Source: Clostridiales bacterium (lineage in GTDB: Bacteria > Bacillota > Clostridia > Christensenellales > Aristaeellaceae). From it: 6,775 bases of DNA. Location: the NCBI GenBank assembly GCA_004552515.1, contig SFOF01000121.1, positions 1-6,775 of the forward strand. The letters are read 5' to 3'. How positions within the stretch are numbered: position 1 is the stretch's first letter; every line of letters starts with the position of its first letter. The notes under the pieces were generated by a model, which was given only the letters and a program-made list of their open reading frames with translations, ran no database searches and was not told the origin of the DNA. Position numbers and translations under genes: made by a program. Positions 5,761-6,775 of the stretch are shown here, piece by piece.

Positions 5761-6775
5761 ATGGATAACGAAACGCTTTCCTGCCTGTACCATCTCGCGC
5801 CCGATCTGATGGAGAGCCTCAGGCTGCGCGCCACGGTGCTGGAGAGGATCTCCGCGCTTCAGCCGGTCGGACGGCGCGCGCTGTCCCAGCGGCTGAAGGT
5901 TCCCGAACGCGAGGTGCGCTCGATCTGCGACGCCTTAAAGGACGACGGCTATCTGGCCATCGGCCAGTCGGGAATGTCGGTGTCTGAAAAGGGCGTGGCC
6001 TTTCTGCCCGCGCTGCGCGAGCTGACGCAGGCCATGAACGGCATCACCTCGCTGGAGCGCTCGCTCTCCCGCGCGCTGAACGTGGGGCGCGTGTGCATCG
6101 TGGCCGGGGACGCCGATTCCGATCCCGACGTGCTGCGCGAGGCCGGACGCGCCGCCGCCCGTCACCTCATCGCGCTGCTCAGGAACGGCATGACGCTCAC
6201 CGTATCCGGCGGCACGAGCGTCGCGGCGGTGGCCGGAGCCATGCCGCGCGGGATTCATCCGCTCGACGTCCATGTGCTGCCCGCGCGCGGCGGCATGGGC
6301 ATGGCGGTGGAAACGCAGGCCGGCACGCTGGCGGCTGAGATCGCCCACGCGCTGGGCGGCCGTCATTCGCTTCTGCACGTGCCCGATTCCGTCTCGCAGG
6401 ACGCGCTTCAGGCGCTGCTCAAGCTGCCCGAGGTGAGCGAACCGATCCGCGCGCTGCATCACACCGACGTGTTGCTCTACGGCATCGGCCGGGCGGAGGT
6501 CATGGCGCACAACCGCTCGCTGCCCGAGGCCGAGATCAGCAGCATACTCAGCCGCGGCGCTGTCGGCGAGGCTGTGGGCAACTACTTCGACGCGGCCGGG
6601 CGGCTGGTCTACGAGGCCAGCGAGATCGGCCTGAACGGCGAGGAGCTGCGCCAGGTGCCGCACATCGTCGCCATCGCCGTGGGGCGCGTCAAGGCGCGCG
6701 CCGTGCTGGCGGTCATGCGGCATCACCACCATGAGCTGCTCGTGCTCGACGAGGGCGCGGCGCGGGAGATTCTCT
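5761..6775 (+). CDS. cggR: Central glycolytic genes regulator CggR (SorC family), last few codons beyond window
   Basis: CggR is a SorC-family repressor of the gapA-pgk-tpiA-pgm-eno glycolytic genes; fructose-1,6-bisphosphate lowers its DNA binding. The frame is open for 338 codons from ATG at 5761, and known members have about 340, so only a few residues are missing. An N-terminal winged helix (about 20-75) carries VGRRALSQRLKVPEREVRSICDALKDDGYL, closely resembling the B. subtilis segment. The sugar-phosphate domain follows, with GDADSD (117-122), the phosphate loop SGGTS (149-153), PARGGMG (174-180), HGIG-like YGIGRAEVMA (240-249), NRSLPE (251-256), an isolated Lys311 in the GRVKARA loop, and the end motif LDEGAAREIL. 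These correspond to the effector-binding loops of the family. Four consecutive His at 321-324 are a local peculiarity. The ribosome site is GAGGGG, closely spaced to the ATG. It is divergent from ecfA1. gapA would be expected next to the right. Confidence 0.95.
   Translation, partial: MDNETLSCLYHLAPDLMESLRLRATVLERISALQPVGRRALSQRLKVPEREVRSICDALKDDGYLAIGQSGMSVSEKGVAFLPALRELTQAMNGITSLERSLSRALNVGRVCIVAGDADSDPDVLREAGRAAARHLIALLRNGMTLTVSGGTSVAAVAGAMPRGIHPLDVHVLPARGGMGMAVETQAGTLAAEIAHALGGRHSLLHVPDSVSQDALQALLKLPEVSEPIRALHHTDVLLYGIGRAEVMAHNRSLPEAEISSILSRGAVGEAVGNYFDAAGRLVYEASEIGLNGEELRQVPHIVAIAVGRVKARAVLAVMRHHHHELLVLDEGAAREIL

Noticed and set aside
5935..6732. Minus-strand open frame of 265 codons opposite cggR
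   Set aside because: The plus frame encodes a clear CggR over its whole length, and the minus frame resembles no known protein.

Overview
The window looks like a piece of chromosome from a GC-rich Firmicute (Bacillota), probably a clostridial lineage. The basis is a CggR-type glycolytic regulator, a group II (shared-module) ECF transporter in the ecfA1-ecfA2-ecfT-truA order, and purine-rich Shine-Dalgarno sites. No species can be named from the sequence. Gene density is high, spacing is tight, and I see no mobile elements, CRISPR arrays, tRNA or rRNA genes.

Layout. Positions 5570 down to 1 are all read from the minus strand, in the order ecfA1 (5570-4734), ecfA2 (4662-3790), ecfT (3799-3014), truA (3017-2190), a LURP-one-related protein (2193-1729) and rnr (1641 to the left edge, where it is cut). 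Four of the junctions are tight: ecfA2/ecfT overlap by 10 bases, ecfT/truA by 4 (GTGA), truA/LURP-one by 4 (ATGA), and ecfA1/ecfA2 are 71 bases apart. This strongly suggests one operon. rnr follows after 87 bases that hold a perfect 8-bp hairpin, and no convincing promoter of its own was found. Positions 5571-5760 are a divergent control region. The plus strand from 5761 to the right edge is cggR, cut only a few codons before its expected end.

How the genes fit together. EcfA1, EcfA2 and EcfT make the energising module of a vitamin or metal importer. No substrate-binding S component is present, so the module probably serves S components encoded elsewhere. TruA modifies the tRNA anticodon arm and RNase R degrades structured RNA, so the operon mixes micronutrient uptake with RNA metabolism. 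CggR is the fructose-1,6-bisphosphate-responsive repressor of lower glycolysis genes, and gapA would be expected just beyond the right edge. Upstream of cggR there is a good sigma-A promoter and three CggR half-site-like sequences. Two of them form the expected downstream tandem and a third sits inside the promoter spacer.

No previously undescribed system is evident. The main points of interest are the cggR operator layout, the ECF module lying beside cggR rather than in the ribosomal-protein cluster, and the LURP-one protein coupled to truA.
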